From Secundilactobacillus folii (GTDB lineage: Bacteria > Bacillota > Bacilli > Lactobacillales > Lactobacillaceae), in NCBI RefSeq assembly GCF_009720675.1, contig NZ_WNJO01000005.1:124001-188000 (forward strand): a stretch of DNA of 64,000 bases, written 5' to 3'. The position numbers and the translations under genes are program-made. The first letter of the stretch is position 1. The number at the start of each line of letters is the position of its first letter. This document shows positions 34,193 through 42,934 of this stretch, piece after piece. The notes beneath the pieces were generated by a model. The model ran no database searches. It saw only the letters and a program-made list of their open reading frames with translations, and was not told the DNA's origin.

Positions 34193-36238
34193 TCACTCAG
34201 CGGCAAGGGCGTCGATGGGGTTCAAACGCGCAGCTCTTCTAGCGGGCAGCATAGCCGCCAATAAGGAGATAATCAAAGCAATGACGAAGACCGTGACCAC
34301 GTTTCCCAAAGTGATTTGAACGAACGCAAAGTTAGTAATGCTGGCCAGCAAATGGTTGGTAAGGGCACCACCACCTAGGGCGACGACGGTTGCCAGAGTG
34401 GCACTTAGCACCCCGATAATCAGCGATTCACTGATAAATAACCGCCGCACGTCTCGTTTGCTTTCACCCAGCGCTCTTAAAATGCCAATCTCCTTAGTTC
34501 GGGCACTGACTGACATATACATCGTCACAATGATCATTAACGCTGAAACTACTAGTGAGATAGCGGCAATGGCAGCCAAAATATCAGTGGCTAAACTGAC
34601 GTAGGTCTGAACCGTTCCAATCACTGAATCGACGGATGTCGCTGTAAATTGCCGCTGGCCGTGACTTTTAAGGTGATTGATCTGCTTTGTGGTCGCCTTC
34701 ACGTTTCCAATTTTATCAATGTTAACCGCAATACTTGCCACCTTAGTATCCACATGAGCGGCCTTCATCGCGTTGGTCAGGGTCTGGGTACTGACGTAAT
34801 CATCAGTCCTGAGACTGGACATACTGCTGGAATTAGACGTAATGCCAGCAATCTTTGCTTTCACCTTAACCGTAACAATTTTATTCTTTTGGTTTAAGGT
34901 TTGATAATTCAGGGTCATCGTTTTACCGATCAGTGATTTGTAGTTCTGGTTGAACTTCTTGGCCACAGCATCCCTGTCGATCAAAACTTCGCCGGCTTTT
35001 GGTTGGTGGCCGTCCTTGATCGTGTTGCGGGTCGCACTGGCGTTCCAGTTTTGCAACGACGAGATGCTAGCTGTTTTGCCCTTATAGTGCGCAGTGACAC
35101 CGTTAGCAATATAGACTTTATCAGCCTTGGTCACGTGTTTAAGCGACTTGATACGACTTATATCTTGATCGGAAATTGTCGGCTGTTTGGTAGTGGCTGC
35201 AGTGGCAGCCGTACCTGCCGAGGTAGCGGAGCTTCCAGCCTGGGAGGTTGAAGTACTCTGAGTGGCCTGAGAAGTTTGGCTGCCACCACTGCCAGCAGCC
35301 GCTGTTTTTTGATAACGGTTCACGGCGATGACTTGTGGATTCACCATTTCGTTGACTTGGTAATTGATGTAACCTTTGATACCGTTGCCTAATCCTGAGA
35401 AGAGCATCACTGCAAACAGGCCAATGGCAGTCCCAATGACGATCAGCGAATTACGCCAAAAACTGTATTTAAAATGCTTATACGCCGTTCGATAGGCAAC
35501 ACTGGCGGGCAGTAATTTTGAGGCTAGTCGTGGGGTATTACCAACTGGATAGGCGTCCCGTAGCTTAGTGTCATGATTGATTTTCCCGTCTTCCAAGTGG
35601 ACAATGCGGGTTCCCGAATTTGCGACCGCCTGCGAGTGGGTCACGGTAATCACGAGCCGGCCCTCCTGTGCAATACTGTCCAGAATGGCCAAAACGTCCT
35701 TCGTGTTTTGGGCGTCCAATGCACCAGTTGGTTCATCTGCAATAATGATTTTTGGATCACTGGCCAGTGCCCGGGCGATGGCCACCCGCTGTTTTTGACC
35801 GCCCGACAGCTGATTGGGATACTTCTTGGCCTGATCCAGCAGTCCGACGCGCTTTAATAAGGAGGTGGCCCGCTCTTCTCTTTGACTTCGGTTCAACGTG
35901 GTCATGTCCAAGGGAATCAGGACGTTGTCAAGGACCGTCAAGTGGTTGACAAGGTTATAGGCCTGATAGATGTAACCAATCGTGTCTCGTCGGTAAAAAT
36001 CCATGGCCTTTTCGTTTTTGTGATCCAGCCGGTGGCCATCAACCGTCACGCTGCCTTGAAACTGCCGGTCTAACCCGCCGATGATGTTCATCAGGGTTGA
36101 CTTACCGCCACCTGATTCACCGAGGATCGAAACAAATTCGCCCAGATCAAAGTTCAAATCAATGCCCTTTAAAACTGGAAATTCTTCCTTACCTAAATAA
36201 TATGACTTATGAATGTCCCTTAGTTCTAAATAACTCAA
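34193..36238 (-). CDS. MacB-like ABC transporter, ATPase-permease fusion
   Basis: A 681-residue fusion. The N-terminal ATPase has Walker A GESGGGKST (about 40-48), Q-loop in YIYQAYN, signature LSGGQKQRVAI and Walker B IIIADEPTGALD. A membrane helix near 260 is followed by a large extracytoplasmic domain with a Ser/Thr/Ala-rich low-complexity insert (about 310-345), and the C-terminal FtsX-like part contains three membrane helices and the ARTKEIGILRALGESKRDV coupling segment. Gram-positive MacB/BceAB-like proteins handle antimicrobial peptides or lipoproteins. The adjacent two-component genes downstream on the same strand suggest cell-envelope stress control. Confidence 0.92.
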   Translation of the reverse strand: MSYLELRDIHKSYYLGKEEFPVLKGIDLNFDLGEFVSILGESGGGKSTLMNIIGGLDRQFQGSVTVDGHRLDHKNEKAMDFYRRDTIGYIYQAYNLVNHLTVLDNVLIPLDMTTLNRSQREERATSLLKRVGLLDQAKKYPNQLSGGQKQRVAIARALASDPKIIIADEPTGALDAQNTKDVLAILDSIAQEGRLVITVTHSQAVANSGTRIVHLEDGKINHDTKLRDAYPVGNTPRLASKLLPASVAYRTAYKHFKYSFWRNSLIVIGTAIGLFAVMLFSGLGNGIKGYINYQVNEMVNPQVIAVNRYQKTAAAGSGGSQTSQATQSTSTSQAGSSATSAGTAATAATTKQPTISDQDISRIKSLKHVTKADKVYIANGVTAHYKGKTASISSLQNWNASATRNTIKDGHQPKAGEVLIDRDAVAKKFNQNYKSLIGKTMTLNYQTLNQKNKIVTVKVKAKIAGITSNSSSMSSLRTDDYVSTQTLTNAMKAAHVDTKVASIAVNIDKIGNVKATTKQINHLKSHGQRQFTATSVDSVIGTVQTYVSLATDILAAIAAISLVVSALMIIVTMYMSVSARTKEIGILRALGESKRDVRRLFISESLIIGVLSATLATVVALGGGALTNHLLASITNFAFVQITLGNVVTVFVIALIISLLAAMLPARRAARLNPIDALAAE

Positions 36239-36515
36239 AAAGATTGCCTCCCAAATTCAATTAAGTATCACTAGCATACCGTTGAATTTAGGAGGCAACA
36301 TCGTTCGAAGGGACAGTTTCTTTTTGCCCGTTTGGGCAGCGTTCGGGGATTCTAATTACGTATGGTGCGAAGGTTGAGATATTCAAAAAGCGCCGCGCAA
36401 AGGGTCATGCAACGGCGTTAAGAGATTCTTTGATCAGGTGGAAAAGCAGTGTTGGACCCGCTTGGTATTAAATTGCATTTTGCAGACCTCACAATGTGCT
36501 TAACATGACCCGAAT

Positions 36516-37430
36516 TCAGATCGAGTAGCTATCAGCATCATTTTTTAACAGCGCCAACGTGGCCAACAGACGAGTTTGTACCTGATCAGCCGGAAGGGAT
36601 TCGGCATCAATCTTGGTTTGACTGATCAACTCTAAAGCTAAATCAAGGGCACCTTTTTCACCGTCTTGAAGGCTTAACTTGCGTGCCGTTTCGAATTGGT
36701 CAGAACTCGGTTTTTCGCGGGCGGCAAAGAAGCCATCGAACCATTCGCTATCGGTTTCAAACGCAAAAATGGTGGGCAATGGGTAGTTACCGCTCAAAAT
36801 GCGATTTCGAAAGATAATGGAATCCTCACTCAGATTAACATCGGTTAAAATATTTTCGATGACGCCGAGGGTTTCACCAATGGTGCTGATCAGCTCAATC
36901 ACCGATGAATCGGAAATTTGTTGCGATAAAGCAGCCAGTCGACACGTTAAGGCGGTTAATAGGCCAGACCGCCGTTTTTGATCCTTCAAGTAATCAGCTA
37001 CCCGTTCGCGACGGTTAAAATTCAGTTGTAATCGATCTGTCATAGCTAGCCAAAGCTCAGCAGCCTGTCGCAAAATGCCCTTATCAGCGGTGACTTTATT
37101 AGCTTGAATGCGACGGATAAATTCACCGTATAAAAATTGCCCGCTATAAGCTTGAGCCTTACTGAACGCCATGTCACTGGGGGAGGGCGGTTTTGGCATA
37201 AAACTAGCTGGTGTCAATTCACCAGCCAGTGCTAATAACTCTACTTGATTGTTTAATTGGGAAGCTGGATCACCAAAGATGGTCCATAAAAGTTGGCGAA
37301 AGGCTCGTTTCTGAGTCGGATCAACAGTTTTGATCGAGTCTTGGACGCTAGTGGGAAACTGATTGATTATTGTCTGATAGTCTTCTTCCAGCGCCACATC
37401 AATCGTATAATGTTCCAGTTCAAAGCTCAT
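36516..37430 (-). CDS. trans-Prenyltransferase-like protein lacking both Asp-rich motifs
   Basis: A 304-residue helical protein. The second half aligns by eye with polyprenyl diphosphate synthases: TALTCRLAALSQQI where the family has a small-residue helix, ISTIGETLGVIENILTDVNL in place of the GxxfQixDDilD helix, and GNYPLPTIFAFE for the GxxtlPxixa segment. Both metal-binding DDxxD motifs are missing (TPASFM and ILTDVNL at their places). I therefore infer a non-catalytic partner or regulator, like HepS-type subunits of heterodimeric heptaprenyl synthases. ATG 37430 has GGAG 8 nt upstream. It is the last gene of a three-gene operon next to the nre genes; a catalytically complete synthase lies at 55723. 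Confidence 0.55.
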   Translation of the reverse strand: MSFELEHYTIDVALEEDYQTIINQFPTSVQDSIKTVDPTQKRAFRQLLWTIFGDPASQLNNQVELLALAGELTPASFMPKPPSPSDMAFSKAQAYSGQFLYGEFIRRIQANKVTADKGILRQAAELWLAMTDRLQLNFNRRERVADYLKDQKRRSGLLTALTCRLAALSQQISDSSVIELISTIGETLGVIENILTDVNLSEDSIIFRNRILSGNYPLPTIFAFETDSEWFDGFFAAREKPSSDQFETARKLSLQDGEKGALDLALELISQTKIDAESLPADQVQTRLLATLALLKNDADSYSI

Positions 37431-37444
37431 TAGAAACACTCCAA

Positions 37445-38425
37445 TTAGTTCGTAAATTTATCCAGTTCAGTGGAGAACTGTTCAGCAACCGGAATGAAAA
37501 TATCCGTGAAGTAGTGATTGATATCGACTTTTCTCTGCGGCTCATCAAGCAGCTTTTGCGCTCGTTGGTAGGCATCGTTTCTCATATTGATGATCATCAG
37601 CTTTTTTTGGTGTCTCAGGTGTTTGATGGCCTTATCAGCTGTGGGTAGTGCCCGCGCTTTTTCCACGAAATAGTACATAATTTCATAGAAGGTGTTATCG
37701 AGTACCCAAAATAAAGTGTTCCGCAAGACCCGGTCGTTCATAACCTGAGCGAACATGTCTGACCCAAGGATCTCGTGCTGCGTGAACGACGCTGCTGACA
37801 TGACGACAGCTTGGACCTCATGCATATCCGCCATGAAGTAACTAAAGTGTTCCAATTCGCTATCTTTTAGGGTGTAGCCAAGATTTTGCTGGCGCTCATC
37901 GGGCGTCATGGTTGAAAAATTATTGTAGTATTCTTTCTGGACGTCTTGAGCATCAATCAGCAGGTCTTTTTCAATACCCTCTAAGATCGATTGATTTTCA
38001 TCCAAATACGTTTTGACGACGGCCCAAATTTTTGGAAACTGGGTATTAAAATCGTCAAATAAGGCGTTAGTTGTGCCCACGACCTGCTTTTTAAGGGTGG
38101 CTTTTTCGTCGTGCGGAGCAAATTGAACGACTAGTGGAATGCTGTCGTCGTCCCCGTTCAGACCGGTTTGCTTGCGATGTTCATTTTCATAGGCTTTGAG
38201 TTCTTCGAGGCTCAACAGACCCAATGGCATCACGTTGATCTCGCCGTTAGTGGTCATGATCTGCAGTGAGAAGGGGGTGTCAGCGTGCTGGTTCATTGTG
38301 AGGGATTTTAACGTCTCCAGTAATTTACCCCGCGTCCCCAGTTCGTCTTCGGGATCGGCGTAGAGCCCTGAAGTGTAGATCGCAATATTATCGTATTTAT
38401 TAGCTAACTTTTGTTTGATATCCAT
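37445..38425 (-). CDS. Uncharacterised protein of the nitrate-respiration locus
   Basis: A 326-residue soluble, helix-rich protein that I do not recognise. Visible features: acidic N-terminus (YADPEDELGTRGKLLETL), a middle segment LGYTLKDSELEHFSYFMADM and MHEVQAVVMSAASFTQHEIL with several His/Glu, and aromatic LDNTFYEIMYYFVEKARAL. No membrane segments, signal peptide or cysteine clusters. AAGGGGGG precedes the ATG. It lies 14 bp after the YjcQ-like gene and before the prenyltransferase-like gene, so all three are probably one transcript. A role in nitrate respiration or quinone metabolism is inference from position only. Confidence 0.7.
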   Translation of the reverse strand: MDIKQKLANKYDNIAIYTSGLYADPEDELGTRGKLLETLKSLTMNQHADTPFSLQIMTTNGEINVMPLGLLSLEELKAYENEHRKQTGLNGDDDSIPLVVQFAPHDEKATLKKQVVGTTNALFDDFNTQFPKIWAVVKTYLDENQSILEGIEKDLLIDAQDVQKEYYNNFSTMTPDERQQNLGYTLKDSELEHFSYFMADMHEVQAVVMSAASFTQHEILGSDMFAQVMNDRVLRNTLFWVLDNTFYEIMYYFVEKARALPTADKAIKHLRHQKKLMIINMRNDAYQRAQKLLDEPQRKVDINHYFTDIFIPVAEQFSTELDKFTN

Positions 38426-38439
38426 AGCGTGTTCCCCCC

Positions 38440-38706
38440 TTAAGCTTGTGAGGCATCGATGAGTGCCTGTAATTTGGTTTGACCACTTTTGGTCAGTGTT
38501 GCATGGCTCAAATCAACGCTAGCTAGTGAGTGACTATATTGCTCGTCGATTTTAGCACCCTCAAGATAACCAGCGTCGTTTGCCTTTTTAACACTGGTAA
38601 AAAGCATCGAGTTAGGATTCAACTGGCGCCCCTCACGAAATCGGTGTTGGCTGACGTCATTGAGGATCCCCATAATTTCTTCATCCAAACTAACATTGTG
38701 TGCCAT
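38440..38706 (-). CDS. Small winged-helix-like protein (YjcQ-like)
   Basis: An 88-residue protein. Its layout, N-terminal helix EEIMGILNDVSQ, then a recognition-type helix ending KANDAGYLEGAKI and a wing SHATLTKSGQTKL, resembles YjcQ-type winged-helix proteins, which include small phage and chromosomal regulators. GAGAGGGG precedes the ATG. It starts an operon with two uncharacterised proteins; a TAGGGAAA motif lies about 70 bp upstream, shared with other nar-locus promoters. Confidence 0.55.
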   Translation of the reverse strand: MAHNVSLDEEIMGILNDVSQHRFREGRQLNPNSMLFTSVKKANDAGYLEGAKIDEQYSHSLASVDLSHATLTKSGQTKLQALIDASQA

Positions 38707-38773
38707 GATGATACCCCTCTCCAGTTCATAAGTATTTTAAATTAAGTGTAAACGGGACTGCACTATGAAACCA

Positions 38774-38788
38774 TAGGGAAAACGCCTA
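38774..38788. promoter_or_regulatory. Candidate NreC-type motif upstream of the three-gene operon
   Basis: TAGGGAAAACGCCTA, an imperfect inverted repeat. The core TAGGGAAA recurs at two sites in the moeB-narG spacer and once before the 52885 gene. Confidence 0.4.
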
Positions 38789-38825
38789 AAAGTCACGTTG
38801 TTTATTTCTGAATTTGAGACGACGT

Positions 38826-38864
38826 AAAAAACTGTCATGAACCAGCGAACTAGTTCTGTGACAG
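38826..38864 (-). terminator. Terminator of the mo-nre operon after nreC
   Basis: CTGTCA/TGACAG and GAAC/GTTC pair (38832-38842 with 38853-38864, small internal loop), followed on the minus strand by T6. Confidence 0.75.
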
Positions 38865-38889
38865 CATTGGTATTGAAGTTAAATTCAGT

Positions 38890-39543
38890 TTATAAATCGA
38901 TCAAGTTATTATGAATCGCGTAACGAATGAGTTCGGCGCGATTCTTTAACTTTAATTTCTGCATGATATTAGCCTTGTGAGCTTCCACCGTCTTGGTGGA
39001 AATGAACAGATCGGCAGCAATCTCCTTATTGGAATAGCCTAAAGTCACCAGCGGGAGGACTTCTCGCTCACGCTTGGAGAGACTAGCGTAACCCTTTAGA
39101 TCAACTTCGGTACCATCGGTATTGATCTTGGCAAGGTCATCAGTGGTGAGCTTGATGTTTTGGTCAACGTAGGCTTCACCGTTCATCAGCTTTCGTAACG
39201 CCCGCAAAAGTTCGTCATCTGAAGAACTTTTGAGTACGTAAGACATAGCACCGTTATGTAAGGCGCGGTTGATGAAGTCCTGTTCTTCGTGCATGGATAA
39301 AATGAGAATTCGGACCTTAGGAAAATTATCATGAATGCGTTTGGTGGTGATCAAGCCACTTTCACCAGGCGGCATACTAAGATCCATAATTAAAATGTCA
39401 ATGTCGCCTTGTTCAACGCGAAGATAGGTATCAGTCCCGTTTGCTTCCTCATCCACAACCTTAAACTCCGGCTGTTTATTGACTAAAGTGGCTAACCCAA
39501 ACCGAACGACCGCGTGATCATCCGCAATTAAAACGTTATACAT
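38890..39543 (-). CDS. nreC: Response regulator NreC
   Basis: A 217-residue NarL-family response regulator: LIADDHAVVRFG, phospho-acceptor Asp in ILIMDLSMPPGES near residue 54, Lys in YVLKSSSDDE, and LuxR-type DNA-binding domain SLSKREREVLPLVTLGYSNK with TVEAHKANIMQKL. With NreA and NreB directly upstream and nar genes close by, it is the transcriptional activator of nitrate respiration under anaerobic, nitrate-rich conditions. AGGGGGAT precedes the ATG; 12 bp separate it from nreB. Confidence 0.92.
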   Translation of the reverse strand: MYNVLIADDHAVVRFGLATLVNKQPEFKVVDEEANGTDTYLRVEQGDIDILIMDLSMPPGESGLITTKRIHDNFPKVRILILSMHEEQDFINRALHNGAMSYVLKSSSDDELLRALRKLMNGEAYVDQNIKLTTDDLAKINTDGTEVDLKGYASLSKREREVLPLVTLGYSNKEIAADLFISTKTVEAHKANIMQKLKLKNRAELIRYAIHNNLIDL

Positions 39544-39555
39544 ACCAAGATCCCC

Positions 39556-40584
39556 CTAAGCACCTACTACCGGAAATTTAGCTGTCACCGTGGTCCCATT
39601 ACCAGGTGACGATTTGATACCAAACGAGCCGTTCAACGATTTGACCCGTTCGTTCATGTTCATCAGGCCTAATGAACGCCCGTTAAATTTGCGATGAGCA
39701 GGGACGTCAAAACCAACGCCATCGTCGATGATCTCAAGGTTAATAAAGTGGTCATGAGAGACCAATAAAATGGTGATCTCATTAGCTTCCGCGTGTTTTA
39801 GAGCGTTGTGGATCGACTCTTGGGCAATGCGATAGAGCACGCTTTGGACGTTACTGCTTAGACGGTCAGTATCGGCCTTACCAATGACGGTGACAGTGAC
39901 ACCAGAATTTTCCTGACTACGCTGTGCCAGAACCTTCAAGGCCGATAAAAGGCCAAAGTTATCCAGTACTGAGGGCCGAATATCAAGCGCCATGCCCTTT
40001 ACTTCGGTCAAGGTATCATTTAATTCCCGTTCAATAATTTGGCTCAATTCGTCAATTTCGTCCGCTGAAAGTGATTCCTCTCGTAGCCGCCGGACGCCCA
40101 TAATGGCGGAATAAACGCCCTGCGCAATACTGTCGTGCAGGTCAGAGGAAATTTTTTTGCGCTCTTCTTCATGGGCTCGGTTGACGTACTGATTAAGCTG
40201 TCGCTGCTGGGCCAACTGATCCATGCGTTCAATAATATCGCGACTTTTCAACGTTAATGAAAAGACGTGGTTGTCGGTATCGATCACGTGGTAAATCAAA
40301 AAGTACGACAGTGGGTGAGGTTGATCTTCAGCTAGCGTGATGGGAATTGAAATATCCTTCATGAGACTACGAATCTCACACTTAAAACAGTCATCGGTGG
40401 GGGCCAACTTTTGCTTTACCGAAGCATCGGCAACTTGGGCGAGGTAGTTTGGGTCTAGATCTAACTCCTGCTGTAAGTTCTTGGCCAGTTGGTTACTGAC
40501 AAGTAGGTGGTCTTCTTGAAAGATGAAGACCGCGTCAGTGACTTCATCAAAATAACGTTCGATCCAATTTAGTGTTTCTAGCAA
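39556..40584 (-). CDS. nreB: Oxygen-sensing histidine kinase NreB (only one CxxC)
   Basis: A 342-residue cytoplasmic kinase. The N-terminal PAS-like domain (1-130) carries CFKC at residues 66-69. The dimerisation H-box is ERKKISSDLHDSIAQGVYSA near 145, the N box IAQESIHNALKHAE and the G boxes DDGVGFD and SLGLMNMNERVKSL. Staphylococcal NreB holds an oxygen-labile [4Fe-4S] cluster on four Cys in two CxxC pairs; this protein has only these two cysteines in total. It starts at TTG 40584, 9 nt after GGGAGG. It sits between nreA and nreC on one transcript. Confidence 0.9.
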   Translation of the reverse strand: MLETLNWIERYFDEVTDAVFIFQEDHLLVSNQLAKNLQQELDLDPNYLAQVADASVKQKLAPTDDCFKCEIRSLMKDISIPITLAEDQPHPLSYFLIYHVIDTDNHVFSLTLKSRDIIERMDQLAQQRQLNQYVNRAHEEERKKISSDLHDSIAQGVYSAIMGVRRLREESLSADEIDELSQIIERELNDTLTEVKGMALDIRPSVLDNFGLLSALKVLAQRSQENSGVTVTVIGKADTDRLSSNVQSVLYRIAQESIHNALKHAEANEITILLVSHDHFINLEIIDDGVGFDVPAHRKFNGRSLGLMNMNERVKSLNGSFGIKSSPGNGTTVTAKFPVVGA

Positions 40585-40608
40585 AAAAGTCGACCTCCCA
40601 ACGCCGCA

Positions 40609-41043
40609 CTAATCAGTGGTGAGGTATCGGGAAAGTCGACTGATAGTCTCCGCTGAGACTTGCTGATCAGATCGATAACCAGCCAACAGCACGCCGTCAG
40701 CTAGTTTGACTTTGGAGGTATAAATGGGAATGGCGGCGGCACTTTGGAGTGACTCCGTTTTTGCAATGGGTGTGTACATTTTGCTTTCGTACATCACATC
40801 GTGCAGACCGTTTTTCCAAAAAGGCTTACCCGTTTTAACAACTAAGCCGGCAATACCAATACCACTGCGCAGTACGATTTTTCTAAATTGTTCGTTTTGA
40901 TTACCAGCTACAAAGTACCATTTGATGGTTGATTGTCCAGAAGCTGGAAGTGCCAAGCCGACAAAATCGAAGTCTTCAGCATGGTAGATCCGGTTGACCA
41001 ATCGTTGGTAATCGTGCTGTGAATCAAGTTCTTCCAGACTCAA
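40609..41043 (-). CDS. nreA: Nitrate receptor NreA (GAF domain)
   Basis: A 144-residue single GAF-domain protein (HAEDFDFVGLALPASGQ, WYFVAGNQNEQFRKIVLRSG, GIAGLVVKTGKPFW, SAAAIPIYTSKVKLADGVLL). Family knowledge: NreA binds nitrate and, when empty, inhibits NreB phosphorylation, so the NreABC trio integrates oxygen and nitrate. Size and position directly before nreB match. A G-rich stretch GGGGGG precedes the ATG. Confidence 0.85.
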   Translation of the reverse strand: MSLEELDSQHDYQRLVNRIYHAEDFDFVGLALPASGQSTIKWYFVAGNQNEQFRKIVLRSGIGIAGLVVKTGKPFWKNGLHDVMYESKMYTPIAKTESLQSAAAIPIYTSKVKLADGVLLAGYRSDQQVSAETISRLSRYLTTD

Positions 41044-41136
41044 TTTGATTCCCCCCTATAATAACATTTTTAAGGTGCAATGAAAGCGTTTTGCGCATAA
41101 AATTCATATTTTTAACATACTTTTGGAATTAAAAAA

Positions 41137-41394
41137 TTACTCAGAATATTCCTGATTAATATCAAGTTTGAAATTTGGGTCAACAAATTGGCGATAGTGA
41201 TCATAATCGTGGCGGATCGACTGGATCTGCAGATCGAGCTTATCTAAACGGTCATCCTTTTCTAGCGACCGCATCTCTTGATTAACTTCTGAGACTGTAT
41301 TTTCCGCCATTGTCCTTCGAATGGATAAGTCTGTTAAAGCAATTTGTAGGAGTTTTTGAAAATCAGGATCAGTCATGTCACTTTTGTTTTTCAT
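41137..41394 (-). CDS. Small charged helical protein of the mo-nre operon
   Basis: An 85-residue hydrophilic protein, MKNKSDMTDPDFQKLLQIAL to DPNFKLDINQEYSE, rich in Asp/Glu/Lys and probably coiled coil (ENTVSEVNQEMRSLEKDDRL). I do not recognise it. The start ATG 41394 lies 9 nt after GGAGG; ATG 41400 is possible but too close. It overlaps the end of mobA and precedes nreA, so it is probably translated from the same transcript. Confidence 0.6.
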   Translation of the reverse strand: MKNKSDMTDPDFQKLLQIALTDLSIRRTMAENTVSEVNQEMRSLEKDDRLDKLDLQIQSIRHDYDHYRQFVDPNFKLDINQEYSE

Positions 41395-41953
41395 GTTCAT
41401 TTACCTCCGGCGTATTGTAATTAATGAAGAGGGCTGCGTTTGAAAACGACACGGGATCGCAGTTTTTGACCTCAGTAATGAAATAACTGAGACGGTAATC
41501 GTCCAGCAATAAAAAGTCCTTAATGGTCTGCTGGTCAACCGTAAAGTGGGCGAGCGTGTAGTGGTCCGCATCAGGCGTAGCCGCGTAGCAGTTACCATGG
41601 TTGGCAATGGTGGCGAGGACTTCGGTTGAGATCAATGGGTAGTCGACTGCTAAGGTGAGGTAGTCGTTAGGCTTTTCGAACAGACAGGTGGCCGCGTAAA
41701 TGGCACTTAAAGGACCGCATTGTTCAAACGGTGGCTGATCGGAAATGACGTTTACGCCGCTTGAAGCTGAAAATTGACGTGTGAGCTCGGCGAAGTTTTG
41801 CTGATTAGCACTGACCAGCACAGTGTCACAGATCGTGATCAATTTGTCGACAGCCAGTTGTGCGTTATTGACCTGTTGATTTGGAAAGCGATACAGCGCT
41901 TTGTCCGTTCCAAATCGACTGGATGTCCCTCCTGCTAAAACGATACCAATCAT
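41378..41953 (-). CDS. mobA: Molybdenum cofactor guanylyltransferase
   Basis: A 191-residue nucleotidyltransferase that transfers GMP from GTP to Mo-molybdopterin, giving the (bis-)MGD needed by NarG. The signature LAGGTSSRFGTDKAL is at residues 6-20; ISDQPPFEQCGPLSAIYA and LAVDYPLIS (metal-binding Asp) follow. GGAGG precedes ATG. It lies in the mo operon directly after the mobB-moaC fusion. Confidence 0.92.
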   Translation of the reverse strand: MIGIVLAGGTSSRFGTDKALYRFPNQQVNNAQLAVDKLITICDTVLVSANQQNFAELTRQFSASSGVNVISDQPPFEQCGPLSAIYAATCLFEKPNDYLTLAVDYPLISTEVLATIANHGNCYAATPDADHYTLAHFTVDQQTIKDFLLLDDYRLSYFITEVKNCDPVSFSNAALFINYNTPEVNEHEKQK

Positions 41954-41968
41954 GGTATTTGCCTCCGT

Positions 41969-42934
41969 TCAGTTATTTGAGTAAACAAAGTGACCACTTT
42001 TACCGCCGTCTTTTTCGACTAAATGCACGTTGCTGATCAGCATGCCGCGGTCGATAGCTTTGCACATATCGTAAATAGTTAATAGGGTGGTCTGGACTGC
42101 CAGTAAGGCTTCAATCTCAACTCCTGTGACGTGCTTAGTCTTAACTTGCGCAGTTACGGTGATAGTATCAGTGTCATTATCTTCAAAATGAATATCCACT
42201 CCGGTAAGTGGAATGAGGTGGCACATCGGAATTAAACTGCTGGTTTGTTTCGCAGCCATAATGCCAGCAACTTGAGCCACAGCTAAAACGTCACCCTTCT
42301 TGATCTGCCCCTCGTGAATGCGCTGGAGAGTGGCTGATTGCATCGTAATTTGACCAGTTGCCAGTGCCACCCGGTGGGTTACCGCTTTATCCGTGACATC
42401 AACCATTTTAGCCCGGTTTTGATCATTAAAATGAGTTAGGTTATCACTCACATTATCAGCTCCCTTTAAAAGATAGTTTTCAACCCAATTAACGATTGCT
42501 GAAACACCTGTGACAGTCGCATCAGGGTGCGGATTTAAGCTGGCAAACAGGATCGTATTTGGAAATGCCTGAAAATTGCTAGCATGATCCTGTGGTCGCA
42601 ACATCACAATTTTCGGGTATGGATCCGGCTTGAAGCCTTCGATCAGCAAGATGTCTTGTTGGTCAGGCAGCCAGTCCGCAATATCTGCGGCTGCCACTGG
42701 CCCGTTACTTGTTCGATGGTAAAAGAGGCCCTGCTCCGATTGCAGCACCACACTCTGAGCACCGGCCTTTGCAAACCGGTCTGAATCAGTGTGGGACACA
42801 TCCATGGCCGCATGGTGGGCGTCATGCTTGATGGCATCCACCCGAAAGCGGCCGCTTAAAGCTTTGATCAGTGCCTCCATAACGGCGGTCTTGCCACTTT
42901 TCTTATAACCAATTACTTGAAGGGTAGCAGCCAT
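41969..42934 (-). CDS. mobB-moaC: MobB-MoaC fusion protein
   Basis: A 321-residue fusion. Residues 1-155 are MobB: P-loop [14 protein letters not shown] at 9-22, [11 protein letters not shown], and [15 protein letters not shown]; MobB is a GTP-binding helper of MGD formation. Residues about 165-321 are MoaC, cyclic pyranopterin monophosphate synthase: [35 protein letters not shown] and [20 protein letters not shown] with the conserved Lys-Asp and Cys-His region. One chain thus joins an early and a late step of the pathway. It overlaps the moeA 3' end by 22 bp. Confidence 0.92.
   Translation of the reverse strand: MAATLQVIGYKKSGKTAVMEALIKALSGRFRVDAIKHDAHHAAMDVSHTDSDRFAKAGAQSVVLQSEQGLFYHRTSNGPVAAADIADWLPDQQDILLIEGFKPDPYPKIVMLRPQDHASNFQAFPNTILFASLNPHPDATVTGVSAIVNWVENYLLKGADNVSDNLTHFNDQNRAKMVDVTDKAVTHRVALATGQITMQSATLQRIHEGQIKKGDVLAVAQVAGIMAAKQTSSLIPMCHLIPLTGVDIHFEDNDTDTITVTAQVKTKHVTGVEIEALLAVQTTLLTIYDMCKAIDRGMLISNVHLVEKDGGKSGHFVYSNN

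Noticed and set aside
36239-36515. GCCC-GTTT-GGGC hairpin upstream of the MacB-like gene as a terminator
   Set aside because: The stem is 4 bp, and the adjacent T-tract is on the wrong side for the plus strand and is an A-tract on the minus strand.
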